A stretch of 16,141 nt of DNA from JAFKKF01 sp038323025 (GCA_038323025.1 JBBQGL010000099.1:1-16141), one strand, 5' to 3'. Counted from the stretch's first letter, positions 1 to 7,438 are shown. The notes: generated from the sequence alone by a model not told the origin. Translations and numbers: made by a program.

Positions 1-353
1 ACCTTTTCGATCGGGAAATAGGCGACGTGCGCCTTGCCGACGAAGGGCACCATGTGGTGCTCACAGTGCGAATAGAACGGGATGTCGCGAACCAGCACGA
101 GGTCGTCGTAGGAACCCACTTCCTCGAACGTGCGCTCGAGCGCCTCGTCGGGACGCTGGCCATAGCCGGCGTAGAACTCCTCGAAGGCGCTTACGACCCG
201 CCGCGGGGTATCGAGCAGGCCTGGACGCGCCGGGTTGTCGCCGGTCCAGGCAATCAGCGTCTTCACGGCCGCCTCGGCCTCTTCACGGCTTGGCCGCTGC
301 GGCTGCGCGGATGCGGGCGTGGTAGCGACTGGCTTCTTGACGGGGACGTCCAT
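1..353 (-). CDS. folE: GTP cyclohydrolase I, N-terminal part (cut by window edge)
   Basis: GTP cyclohydrolase I converts GTP to 7,8-dihydroneopterin triphosphate, the first step of tetrahydrofolate synthesis, in the cytoplasm. The 117 residues present run from an ATG at 351-353 to the window edge. A variable, Ala/Pro-rich N-terminal tail of about 25 residues is followed by the conserved DTPRRV segment (residues 48-53) and by FYSHCEHHMVPFVGKAHVAY (93-112). The CEHH motif supplies two zinc ligands (C97 and H100, matching C110 and H113 of the E. coli enzyme). The third zinc cysteine and the rest of the active site lie beyond the edge; family members are usually about 200-220 residues. The gene is divergent from the Fe-S scaffold-like gene at 518, and the 164 bases between them should hold both promoters. 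Identification is secure from the motif. Confidence 0.95.
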   Translation of the reverse strand, partial: MDVPVKKPVATTPASAQPQRPSREEAEAAVKTLIAWTGDNPARPGLLDTPRRVVSAFEEFYAGYGQRPDEALERTFEEVGSYDDLVLVRDIPFYSHCEHHMVPFVGKAHVAYFPIEK

Positions 354-392
354 CACGCGACTCCAATTCTCGGCCGAAGCCGATTGCCGGAT

Positions 393-420
393 ATATAGCG
401 ACGGCCAGGCCCATTGCGAA
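393..420 (-). promoter_or_regulatory. possible sigma-70-type promoter for folE
   Basis: On the minus strand, TTCGCA (415-420) is followed after 16 bases by CTATAT (393-398), about 40 bases upstream of the folE start codon. The -10 box and the spacing suit a housekeeping promoter, but the -35 box is poor. This is a guess from sequence alone. Confidence 0.3.
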
Positions 421-517
421 GCATGAACCGGGCCTCCGCGCCGCGTCCCGCAGCAAATTTGCCTCCCGCGTGGGGCTGCCGGTGGCGAAAAACCGCTTCC
501 CTGCCTATATTCGGGGC

Positions 518-958
518 ATGCTGGATGACATCTACAACAAGCGAATCCTTGGCTTTGCCGGCTCGATAGCGCGGCTTGGGCGCCTGCCGGCTGCGGACGC
601 CTCGGCGACCGCCCACTCGCGCCTTTGCGGTTCGACCGTCACCGTCGACCTGAAGATGAACGGCGACGTGGTTACCGATTTCGCTCATGAAGTGAAGGCC
701 TGCGCGCTCGGCCAGGCATCGTCAGCGATCATGGCTCAAAATGTGGTCGGCGCCACGGCGGACGAGTTGCGCCACGTTCGCGACACCATGCGCCGGATGC
801 TCAAGGAAAACGGATCGCCGCCGGCGGGGCGTTTCGCCGATCTGGCGTTTCTTGAGCCGGTACGCGACTACAAGGCCCGGCACGCCTCGACCATGCTGAC
901 CTTCGACGCTGTGGTTGACGCCATCGGGCAGATCGAGGCGAAGCGCAGGGCCGCTTGA
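518..958 (+). CDS. iron-sulfur cluster assembly scaffold-like protein (IscU/SufU/NifU_N family)
   Basis: This 146-residue protein has the IscU/SufU fold pattern: an N-terminal helix (MLDDIYNKRI), a CGS motif with C37, 24 residues on C62 in VKACALGQASS, and a C-terminal helix after PVRDYKARHASTML. Family members build Fe-S clusters on three cysteines plus an aspartate. Here two cysteines are kept, but the usual CGD is CGS (S38), and the third cysteine aligns by eye with S124 (ARHAS against ARIKCA in SufU). It may therefore be a specialised or non-assembling relative. I chose the ATG at 518 because homologs I recall start at MLDDIYN; an in-frame GTG at 470 would add 16 non-conserved residues. 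The Shine-Dalgarno is weak (GGGG almost touching the ATG). It is divergent from folE, a pairing I recall from Hyphomicrobiales. Confidence 0.85.
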   Translation: MLDDIYNKRILGFAGSIARLGRLPAADASATAHSRLCGSTVTVDLKMNGDVVTDFAHEVKACALGQASSAIMAQNVVGATADELRHVRDTMRRMLKENGSPPAGRFADLAFLEPVRDYKARHASTMLTFDAVVDAIGQIEAKRRAA

Positions 959-1052
959 CCCAACGATCCGAAGCGCGGGCAAGACGGCGTGGGATGAGTA
1001 GAAGGTGTTACGCGGCTGTCCAGCAGGCTGGCCGCACCCGGGGGAGGATGGA

Positions 1053-1919
1053 ATGCGCGACTTCAATGAGCATACCGCAACGGCTGCCGTGCTCGACCGG
1101 ATGTCGGACACGAAGGACGCTCGCCTGAAGCAAATCATGACATCTGTTGTGACGCACCTCCATGCCGTCGTCCGCGAGGTCGAACCCACCATGGACGAGT
1201 GGATGGCGGCAATCCGGTTCCTGACCGAGACCGGACAAAAATGCGACGATAAGCGTCAGGAGTTCATTCTGCTCTCCGACACTCTCGGAGTCTCGATGCT
1301 CGTGGACGCGATCAACAACCGGAAGCCATCGGGCGCGACCGAGTCGACGGTCCTCGGACCGTTCCATGTCGCCGGCGCTCCGAAGAAGAAGATGGGCGAC
1401 ACCATCTCCATGGATGGAAAGGGTGATCCGGCTTACATATCGGGGCGGGTGGTTGATCAAGCGGGCAGGCCGATAGCGGGCGCCCAGCTCGATGTCTGGC
1501 AAACGTCGTCTGACGGAGCCTATGACGTGCAGGATCCCACCCAGCCCGAAATGAATCTCCGGGGTCTGTTGACGACCGGAGCCGATGGCCGGTTCTTCTT
1601 CCGCACGGTGAAGCCGAAGCATTATTCGATCCCGACCGACGGACCGGTGGGCAAGATGCTGATGGCGTTGGGCCGCCATCCCATGCGGCCGGCCCACATC
1701 CATTTCATCATCGGTGCTCCCGGCTTCGAGCCGGTGACCACGCATATGTTCGTCGCCGGGGATCAGTATCTCGACTCCGACGCGGTCTTCGGTGTCAAGG
1801 ACAGCCTGGTCGTCGACTTTGTGAAGCACGACGATGCGGTCGAGTCGAAGAAGCTCGGCCTGGGGAATCCCTACTACACCGCGGAACACGACTTCGCACT
1901 GGTCAAGCAAGTCAGCTAG
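1053..1919 (+). CDS. intradiol ring-cleavage dioxygenase, hydroxyquinol/catechol 1,2-dioxygenase type
   Basis: This 288-residue non-haem Fe(III) enzyme would cleave an ortho-dihydroxylated aromatic ring between the two hydroxyls. Residues about 15-95 form the helical N-terminal dimerisation domain of this family. The catalytic beta-domain starts at STVLGPFHVAGAP (98-110). All four iron ligands are visible: Y157 (DGAYDVQD), Y191 (PKHYSIPTDG), H215 and H217 (RPAHIHF). The THMF and LDSDAVFGVKDSLV segments favour hydroxyquinol 1,2-dioxygenase over protocatechuate dioxygenase, but substrate (hydroxyquinol, catechol or chlorocatechol) cannot be fixed by eye. The start is the ATG at 1053, five bases after a strong GGGGAGG (1041-1047); another ATG at 1048 is out of frame. 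No maleylacetate reductase, ring hydroxylase or regulator is adjacent, so the enzyme looks orphaned from its pathway here. Confidence 0.9.
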   Translation: MRDFNEHTATAAVLDRMSDTKDARLKQIMTSVVTHLHAVVREVEPTMDEWMAAIRFLTETGQKCDDKRQEFILLSDTLGVSMLVDAINNRKPSGATESTVLGPFHVAGAPKKKMGDTISMDGKGDPAYISGRVVDQAGRPIAGAQLDVWQTSSDGAYDVQDPTQPEMNLRGLLTTGADGRFFFRTVKPKHYSIPTDGPVGKMLMALGRHPMRPAHIHFIIGAPGFEPVTTHMFVAGDQYLDSDAVFGVKDSLVVDFVKHDDAVESKKLGLGNPYYTAEHDFALVKQVS

Positions 1920-2050
1920 CCGATACCAGCACGGTCTGACAGGCCAGCCTCCAGGAACAAAAGCGCCGAGAACGCGTTACTACCGGATCACGGCTGGCCG
2001 GGGCCGCTCGTTGAATCGCTTATTTCCTCCGACCGGTGGAGTCGACGGCC

Positions 2051-2206
2051 ATGCTTGGCACCATCCTCGTTGTCGTTCTGATACTCCTGCTGATTGGCGC
2101 GGTTCCCTCCTGGTCCTATTCGCGCAATTGGGGCTACGGTCCGTCCGGAGTGCTGGGCGTCGTAGTGATAATCCTTCTCGTTCTGGTCCTGATGGGAAGA
2201 ATCTAG
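2051..2206 (+). CDS. DUF3309 family small hydrophobic protein
   Basis: This 51-residue protein has two hydrophobic segments (about residues 3-18 and 34-49) joined by a short loop, PSWSYSRNWGYGPSG, and ends in GRI. That loop and length are characteristic of DUF3309, a family of about 50-residue putative membrane proteins frequent in Proteobacteria and of unknown function. The start ATG at 2051 is preceded by GGTGGAG (2036-2042) at a usable distance. It lies between the dioxygenase and glpD on the same strand with 131 and 111 bases around it, so it may have its own promoter. Its size makes it easy to miss in automatic annotation. No function should be inferred beyond a small hairpin-like membrane protein. 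Confidence 0.9.
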   Translation: MLGTILVVVLILLLIGAVPSWSYSRNWGYGPSGVLGVVVIILLVLVLMGRI

Positions 2207-2317
2207 CGGCACAGTCTCGCGGTTCCTCGGCGTCCCGTTTGCCTGGCGGATTGCCTTCGCATTTTCTGCGCAGCTGAGGCATCTTTGGCCGTCGGGATTC
2301 CCGGCTGGGGACTGATC

Positions 2318-3838
2318 TTGAGCGTGCCGACCTACGATCTGGCCATAATCGGTGGCGGCATCAACGGGTGTGGAATCGCCCGTGATGCCGCCGGCCGAGG
2401 GCTGTCGGTCTATCTTTGCGAGGCCGGCGACCTGGCCGGCGCGACCTCCTCCGCGTCGACGAAACTGATTCATGGCGGATTGAGGTACCTCGAACGCTAC
2501 GCCTTCCGCTTGGTCCGCGAGGCTCTCTGCGAACGCGAAGTCCTGCTCAGATCGGCCCCGCATATCATCCGCCCGATGCGCTTCGTGTTGCCTCACCACC
2601 GCGGCTTGCGGGCTCCATGGATGTTGAGGCTGGGCCTGTTTGTTTACGATCACCTTGGCGGAAGAAGGATCCTTCCGCCAACCCGCGCCCTGAATCTTCG
2701 TCAGGATGCCGCGGGCGCACCCCTGCAGGATCGGTACGGGATCGCCTTCGAATATTCCGATTGCACGGTCGACGATTCGCGCCTGGTGATTCTCAACGCG
2801 ATCGATGCCCGCACACGGGGCGCCAGCATCAATCCCCGCACTCGATGCGTCATCGCGGAACGTGAAGGCAAGGCCTGGCGCCTCTCGGTCGAGTCCACGG
2901 AGACTGGCGAGCGCCGCGTGATTACCGCGCGCGCCCTTGTCAACGCGGCCGGACCCTGGGTAGCGGACGTGCTGGAGCACGTCGTTCACTCCAACGCCCG
3001 GGCGCATGTGCGGCTTGTCAAAGGCAGCCATATCGTGGTCAGAAAATTGTTCGACCACGATCGGGCCTACGTCTTTCAGAATACGGACGGCCGCATCGTT
3101 TTCGCCATCCCCTATGAGCACGATTTCACCCTGATCGGAACGACCGACGAGGACTTCCACGGCAACCCCGCCGAGGTCGCGGTCGACGAGGCGGACGTCG
3201 CCTACCTGACCGCGACGATCAGCGAATACTTCAAGGCTTCGGCGATCGATGAGCCGGTGGTTTGGGCCTATTCAGGCGTGCGACCGCTCTATGACGACGG
3301 CGCTAGTCGCGCGCAGGAAGCTACGCGCGACTATGTCCTGGAACTCGATGCGGCGAATGGCGCGGCTCCCGTTCTTTCGGTATTCGGCGGAAAGGTGACT
3401 ACCTTCCGCCGCCTTTCCGAACATGCGCTCGAATGGCTCGGGCGCCACATCAAGGTCGGGAAGAAGTGGACCGCGGGTGCATCGTTGCCGGGAGGGCATT
3501 TTCCCGTCGATGGTGGCCCCGACGTTGTCCGTGCCCTGCGCGCCGCCTACCCATTCGTCCCCGAGTCCTTGGCGACGCGCCTCGTCGGAGCGTATGGGAC
3601 CCGTGCGGCTATCATCCTTTCGGGCGCCCGCAGCCTCGCGGACCTTGGCCGGACGTTCGGAGCCGATCTCACCCAGGCCGAGGTCACTTGGCTGATAAAC
3701 GAGGAATGGGCGCAAACGGCTGAAGACGTGCTTTGGCGGCGCTCCAAGCTCGGCCTTCGTTTCGATCGATCGGAGGCCGCCGCCCTGGAAAGATGGATGG
3801 CGGCCGCTCGTCGCACCGTTACGGCTCCCGCCGCCTGA
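2318..3838 (+). CDS. glpD: aerobic glycerol-3-phosphate dehydrogenase (FAD)
   Basis: GlpD oxidises sn-glycerol 3-phosphate to dihydroxyacetone phosphate at the inner membrane and passes electrons to ubiquinone. The 506-residue product (E. coli GlpD is 501) opens with the FAD-binding motif IIGGGINGCGIARDAAGRG, followed by the family signature ATSSASTKLIHGGLRYLE (residues 42-59). Later family segments include VNAAGPWV, VRLVKGSHIVV, FAIPYEHDFTLIGTTDED, YSGVRPL and FGGKVTTFR, and a C-terminal helical cap covers roughly residues 385-495. The start is TTG at 2318, seven bases after GGGG (2307-2310) and just before the conserved PTYDLAIIGGG; an in-frame TTG at 2285 would add 11 residues without a better ribosome site. 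No glpK, glpF or glpR is next to it, so it is not in a classic glp operon here. Confidence 0.95.
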   Translation: MSVPTYDLAIIGGGINGCGIARDAAGRGLSVYLCEAGDLAGATSSASTKLIHGGLRYLERYAFRLVREALCEREVLLRSAPHIIRPMRFVLPHHRGLRAPWMLRLGLFVYDHLGGRRILPPTRALNLRQDAAGAPLQDRYGIAFEYSDCTVDDSRLVILNAIDARTRGASINPRTRCVIAEREGKAWRLSVESTETGERRVITARALVNAAGPWVADVLEHVVHSNARAHVRLVKGSHIVVRKLFDHDRAYVFQNTDGRIVFAIPYEHDFTLIGTTDEDFHGNPAEVAVDEADVAYLTATISEYFKASAIDEPVVWAYSGVRPLYDDGASRAQEATRDYVLELDAANGAAPVLSVFGGKVTTFRRLSEHALEWLGRHIKVGKKWTAGASLPGGHFPVDGGPDVVRALRAAYPFVPESLATRLVGAYGTRAAIILSGARSLADLGRTFGADLTQAEVTWLINEEWAQTAEDVLWRRSKLGLRFDRSEAAALERWMAAARRTVTAPAA

Positions 3839-3918
3839 GTGTCGCAGCCTCGCCTTCTCCCCGCCAGATTTGCGTGCTACCTACCGCGCCTCAGCGATAT
3901 CAAGCCAGCCCGAGTCGC

Positions 3919-4383
3919 ATGACGGAACATCCGGTAGTCTCGTTTCCCGTTGCCACGACCCGGCTCCGGCAGTTGCGGTTTCTTGTTAGGGCGATCGGGC
4001 CGCTGGCGCTGGTCCTTGCGTTCCTGGCTTCCCCGGCGCGAGCGGAAAAAATCGCAAATCCGGTGGCGGTTTTTGCCGGGCTCGACAAGATCACCGGCCG
4101 GATCATTTCGTTCGACGTATACATCAACGAAACCGTGCAGTTCGGCGCCCTCCAGGTGACGCCACGGGTCTGCTACACGCGCCCTCCGTCCGAGCAGCCA
4201 CAGACCGACGCCTTCGTGCAGGTGGACGAGATCACCCTGGCGCGGAAGGTGAAGCGGATTTTTTCGGGATGGATGTTCGCGTCAAGCCCAGGCCTGCACG
4301 CGGTCGATCACGCCGTCTATGATGTCTGGCTGACCGACTGCAAGACTTCTTCCACCGTGCCGCCCCCGGCAGCCAAGCCGTAG
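3919..4383 (+). CDS. DUF2155 domain-containing secreted protein
   Basis: This 154-residue protein of unknown function has an N-terminal signal peptide: Arg-rich residues 15-24, hydrophobic core about 26-40, and a likely cleavage after ARA at 42. The mature part carries the DUF2155 pattern FAGLDKITGRIISFDVYINE, followed by an LQVTPRVCYTRPP segment, IFSGWMFASSPGLHAVDH and YDVWLTDCK. C85 and C141 are the only cysteines of the mature protein and could form a disulfide in the periplasm, which would suit the DsbA-like gene nearby, but this is inference. The ATG at 3919 is chosen because it places the signal peptide correctly; the ribosome site is weak. It lies 80 bases after glpD. Its last 67 bases are read on the other strand as the end of aat. 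Confidence 0.88.
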   Translation: MTEHPVVSFPVATTRLRQLRFLVRAIGPLALVLAFLASPARAEKIANPVAVFAGLDKITGRIISFDVYINETVQFGALQVTPRVCYTRPPSEQPQTDAFVQVDEITLARKVKRIFSGWMFASSPGLHAVDHAVYDVWLTDCKTSSTVPPPAAKP

Positions 4384-4991
4384 AAATCGGCCTCGGCGGC
4401 CAAGGCATCTGCCAGCAGCTCATGGTAACGGCGGCGATCCACGTCGATGGCCCCGAATTGCTTCAGGTGCTGGGTCGTGAATTGGGTGTCGAGCAGACGG
4501 AAGCCTCCGATCTTCAGCCGCGCCACCAAATGGACAAGCGCGACTTTCGAAGCATCGGTTTCCCTCGAGAACATGCTCTCGCCGAAGAAGGCCGCGCCCA
4601 GACGGACGCCGTAGAGACCGCCGACAAGACGGTTGTCGCGCCAGGCCTCCACCGTGTGGCAATGGCCGATCGCGAAGAGATCGGTGTAGAGCTTCCGAAT
4701 GCGGCCGTTGATCCACGTCTTCTGCCGCTCCGGCTGAACCTCGGCGCAGGCGTCGATCACCGCGCCAAAGTCTTGATCAATCCGGATTTCGAAGCGGCCG
4801 GAGGCCACCGTACGGGCCAGTCGGCGCGAGAGATGGAATTGATCCAGCGGGATGATTCCGCGGGCCTCCGGTTCGATCCAGTAAAGGCCCGGATCGTCGG
4901 CGGATTCAGCCATCGGGAAGATCCCGACGGCATATGCCTTCAGGAGCACCTCCGGCGTGATCTCGAGAAGGATGTCATCGCGTCCGGTCAT
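4317..4991 (-). CDS. aat: leucyl/phenylalanyl-tRNA-protein transferase
   Basis: Aat transfers Leu or Phe from aminoacyl-tRNA to proteins with N-terminal Lys or Arg, marking them for ClpAP through ClpS (N-end rule). The 224-residue product (E. coli 234) shows the family landmarks in order: LLKAYAVGIFPMAES (residues 16-30), YWIEPEARGIIPL (37-49), KTWINGRIR (91-99), GHCHTVEAW (109-117), GGLYGVRLGAAFFGESMFS (124-142) and LLDTQFTTQHLKQFG (166-180). The start is the ATG at 4989-4991, just before conserved sequence; the upstream open frame overlaps accC and is not conserved. It is the last gene of the minus-strand run, 55 bases after accC, and probably cotranscribed. The tail LQSVSQTS overlaps the end of the DUF2155 gene antisense. 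Confidence 0.95.
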   Translation of the reverse strand: MTGRDDILLEITPEVLLKAYAVGIFPMAESADDPGLYWIEPEARGIIPLDQFHLSRRLARTVASGRFEIRIDQDFGAVIDACAEVQPERQKTWINGRIRKLYTDLFAIGHCHTVEAWRDNRLVGGLYGVRLGAAFFGESMFSRETDASKVALVHLVARLKIGGFRLLDTQFTTQHLKQFGAIDVDRRRYHELLADALAAEADFYGLAAGGGTVEEVLQSVSQTS

Positions 4992-5046
4992 CGGGCATTC
5001 GGCCGGTGTTCGTCGAACTTGGAGAGGGCGGGCCTGCGTCGCCGCT

Positions 5047-6408
5047 TCAGGTCGCGGCGGCGAGCTTCTTCTCCAGCCAATGAATATCGTAGTTGCCAGC
5101 GGCGATATCCGCATCGTCGACAAGATCGCGGAACAGCGGGATCGTCGTTTGAATCCCGTCGATGACAAATTCGTCGAGTGCCCGCCGGAGGCGCATCATG
5201 CATTCCTGCCGGGTGCGGCCGTGGACGATGAGCTTGCCGATCAGCGAGTCGTAATAGGGCGGTATCTTGTAGCCCTGATACACGGCGGAATCGACGCGCA
5301 CGCCAAGCCCGCCGGGCGGGTGATAGTAGGTTATCGTTCCCGGTGAGGCAGCAAAGGTCCTCGGGTTCTCGGCATTGACGCGGCACTCGATGGCGTGCCC
5401 GGACACCTTGATGTCTTCCTGGGAGAACGACAGGCCGCGGCCCGAGGCAATGCCGATCTGCTCGTTCACGAGGTCAATGCCAGTGATCGCCTCGGTAACC
5501 GGATGCTCCACCTGCAGCCGGGTGTTCATCTCGATGAAGTAGAACTCGCCGTTCTCGTAGAGGAACTCGACCGTGCCGGCACCGGAATAGCCGATCTTCG
5601 CCATCGCATCCGCGACGATGCCGCCGATCCGGGCTCGCGCCGCCGCGTCGATGACTGGCGAGGGCGCTTCCTCCCAGACTTTTTGATGCCGCCGCTGCAG
5701 CGAGCAGTCGCGTTCATTGAGGTGAACCGCGCCGCCCTTGCCGTCGCCCATCACCTGGATTTCGATGTGGCGCGGCTTCTCGAGGTATTTCTCCAGGTAA
5801 ACCGAATCGTCGCCGAACGCCGCGCGCGCCTCGTTCCTGGCGTTGGCGAGCGCATCGGAGAGGTCGGCCGGAGTGCGCGCCACTTTCATGCCGCGGCCGC
5901 CGCCGCCAGCCGCCGCCTTGACCAGCACCGGAAAACCGATCTCGGCCGCAACCTTGTGGGCCTGTGCGTCGTTCGAGATGCTGCCGTCGGAACCTGGAAC
6001 GACCGGGATACCCAGTCGCACAGCCGTGCGCTTGGCCTCGATCTTGTCGCCCATGATGCGGATGTGCTCCGGGCTTGGCCCGATGAACGCCACCTGGTGT
6101 GCGGCGAGAATATCGGCAAATCGCGCGTTTTCAGAAAGGAATCCGTAGCCGGGGTGCACCGCGTCGGCGCCGGTTATTTCGCACGCGGCCACGATCTGCG
6201 GGATGTTCAGATAGGAATCCCGTGCCGGCGGCGGCCCGATACAAACGCTTTCGTCGGCGAGGCGGACATGCATGGCATCGGCATCGGCGGTCGAATGGAC
6301 GGCGACGGTGGCTATGCCCAATTCCTTGCAGGCGCGCAGAACCCGAAGGGCGATCTCTCCGCGATTGGCGATAAGAATCTTCTCGAAGAGGGGCGGCTGC
6401 TCGCTCAT
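5047..6408 (-). CDS. accC: acetyl-CoA carboxylase, biotin carboxylase subunit
   Basis: AccC carboxylates the biotin on BCCP using ATP and bicarbonate, the first half-reaction of acetyl-CoA carboxylase, which commits carbon to fatty-acid synthesis. The 453-residue protein (E. coli 449) has the N-terminal biotin carboxylase domain (KILIANRGEIALRVLRACKE), the ATP-grasp domain with K122, K164 and the glycine loop AAAGGGGRGMK (165-175), H214, K243 (RRHQKVWEEAPSP), and the signature EMNTRLQVEHPVTE (293-306), including E293, N295 and R297. A C-terminal domain follows. All catalytic residues I could align to E. coli are intact. Its ATG overlaps the accB stop in ATGA, which suggests translational coupling and balanced subunit supply. 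accA and accD are not in this window. Confidence 0.98.
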   Translation of the reverse strand: MSEQPPLFEKILIANRGEIALRVLRACKELGIATVAVHSTADADAMHVRLADESVCIGPPPARDSYLNIPQIVAACEITGADAVHPGYGFLSENARFADILAAHQVAFIGPSPEHIRIMGDKIEAKRTAVRLGIPVVPGSDGSISNDAQAHKVAAEIGFPVLVKAAAGGGGRGMKVARTPADLSDALANARNEARAAFGDDSVYLEKYLEKPRHIEIQVMGDGKGGAVHLNERDCSLQRRHQKVWEEAPSPVIDAAARARIGGIVADAMAKIGYSGAGTVEFLYENGEFYFIEMNTRLQVEHPVTEAITGIDLVNEQIGIASGRGLSFSQEDIKVSGHAIECRVNAENPRTFAASPGTITYYHPPGGLGVRVDSAVYQGYKIPPYYDSLIGKLIVHGRTRQECMMRLRRALDEFVIDGIQTTIPLFRDLVDDADIAAGNYDIHWLEKKLAAAT

Positions 6409-6875
6409 TCGATAATCATCAGCGGCTCGCCGTATTCGACGGGCTGTGTGTCCTCGACCATGATGCGCACGATCGTCCCGGCCCGCGGCGCCGGTATCTG
6501 GTTCATCGTCTTCATCGCCTCGACGATGAGAAGAGTCTGTCCCTCGGTTACGCGGTCGCCTACGTCCACATAGGGCTTGGCGCCGGGCTCCGGAGCCCTG
6601 AACGCGGTCCCCACCATCGGCGACAGCACGGCTCCCGGGTGCCGGGAGAGATCGCCCCCTGCCGCCGTGTCGGCCTTGGGCGCCGTCGTGCCGCTTGCCT
6701 GCGGCGGAGCGACCGGGACGGGCGCCTGCGGGGCGGCGGGCGCGGCGATGTTTCGCGCAACCCGTACGCGGGTGTCGTTTCGTTCGATCTCGATTTCGGA
6801 GAGGCCCGTCTCGGAGAGGAGCTCCGCCAGCTCGCGGATCAAAGCCTTGTCGAGGACAGTCTTCTTCTCGGTCAT
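6405..6875 (-). CDS. accB: acetyl-CoA carboxylase biotin carboxyl carrier protein
   Basis: AccB (BCCP) carries the biotin that shuttles carboxyl groups between AccC and the AccA/AccD transferase. At 156 residues it equals the E. coli length. Residues 1-40 form the N-terminal domain (LIRELAELLSETGLSEIEIE). Residues about 43-75 are a flexible Ala/Pro-rich linker. Residues 80-156 are the biotinyl domain, with the biotin lysine K122 in EAMKTMNQIPAP; the E. coli motif is EAMKMMNQI. The 'thumb' is recognisable around residues 92-103 (RAPEPGAKPYVD). Its start overlaps the aroQ stop (ATGA at 6872-6875) and its stop overlaps the accC start (6405-6408), so it is the middle of a tightly coupled trio. 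Confidence 0.97.
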   Translation of the reverse strand: MTEKKTVLDKALIRELAELLSETGLSEIEIERNDTRVRVARNIAAPAAPQAPVPVAPPQASGTTAPKADTAAGGDLSRHPGAVLSPMVGTAFRAPEPGAKPYVDVGDRVTEGQTLLIVEAMKTMNQIPAPRAGTIVRIMVEDTQPVEYGEPLMIIE

Positions 6876-7336
6876 TTCTTGCCGCTCTTTGCCGGCTTGC
6901 CTTTGACGAGGTCCTTTACGGCTTCGAGCGCGAGCACGTAGCCCTGAGCTCCCAGCCCGCAGATAACACCGGCGGCAACCGGCGAGATGAATGAATGTTG
7001 GCGAAAGGACTCGCGGGCGAACACGTTGGACAGGTGCACCTCGATCACCGGGGCCCCGCAGGCCCGAATCGCATCGTGCAGAGCGATCGACGTATGGCCA
7101 TAGGCTCCCGGGTTCAGAACGATCCCGGCGCGGGCGCGCCCGGCTTCCTGGATCCAGTCGACCAGCACGCCCTCGTGATTGCTTTGGCGGAAATCCACCG
7201 CGATTTCGAGCCGCTTGCCCGCGGCCATGCAGTCGCGCTCGATATCGGCGAGGCTTTTGCCGCCATAGATCGACGGTTCGCGCTCACCGAGGAGGTTGAG
7301 GTTCGGCCCATTGAGGACAAAGACAGGAGTCGCCAT
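6872..7336 (-). CDS. aroQ: type II 3-dehydroquinate dehydratase
   Basis: AroQ removes water from 3-dehydroquinate to give 3-dehydroshikimate, the third step of the shikimate pathway. The 154-residue protein has the full type II pattern: LNGPNLNLLGEREPSIYG (8-25) with catalytic Y24 and R19 on the flexible lid, QSNHEG (51-56), LNPGAYGHTS (74-83) with N75, EVHLSN (99-104) with H101, and R112 in FRQHS. A short Lys-rich tail ends the protein. The start is the ATG at 7334-7336; a TTG eight codons upstream is in frame but adds non-conserved sequence. The stop overlaps the accB start by ATGA. The 102 bases between it and the DsbA-like gene could hold an internal promoter, but I see only weak boxes. 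Confidence 0.97.
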   Translation of the reverse strand: MATPVFVLNGPNLNLLGEREPSIYGGKSLADIERDCMAAGKRLEIAVDFRQSNHEGVLVDWIQEAGRARAGIVLNPGAYGHTSIALHDAIRACGAPVIEVHLSNVFARESFRQHSFISPVAAGVICGLGAQGYVLALEAVKDLVKGKPAKSGKK

Positions 7337-7438
7337 GAGCCGACTGTTTCCGCCGCACAAACGCTTCCGTCAAGGCCGGGCCGTGGAAAGCGCGGCGGTT
7401 ATAGGGCCAACACTGCTCAAACGAAAGTGCGCTGAGCC

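Noticed and set aside
470..517. Upstream GTG start for the Fe-S scaffold-like gene
   Set aside because: The added 16 residues do not resemble the family, and the ATG at 518 matches the expected N-terminus.
1008..1910. 300-codon open frame on the minus strand across the dioxygenase gene
   Set aside because: It is antisense to a gene with all catalytic residues, has no recognisable family and has Arg/His-rich composition typical of a GC-rich shadow frame.
1942..1998. Eight-base inverted repeat GGCCAGCC / GGCTGGCC
   Set aside because: The arms are 41 bases apart, and such GC-rich eight-mers are common by chance here.
1988..3160. 390-codon minus-strand frame opposite glpD
   Set aside because: It mirrors the codon pattern of glpD, crosses the DUF3309 gene and shows no family motif.
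1053..3838. Idea that the dioxygenase, DUF3309 and glpD form one catabolic operon
   Set aside because: Gaps of 131 and 111 bases, unrelated functions and independent ribosome sites give no support beyond shared strand.
5395..6573. 392-codon plus-strand frame opposite accC and accB
   Set aside because: Both opposing genes are certain and the frame has no known domain; length alone is expected at this GC content.
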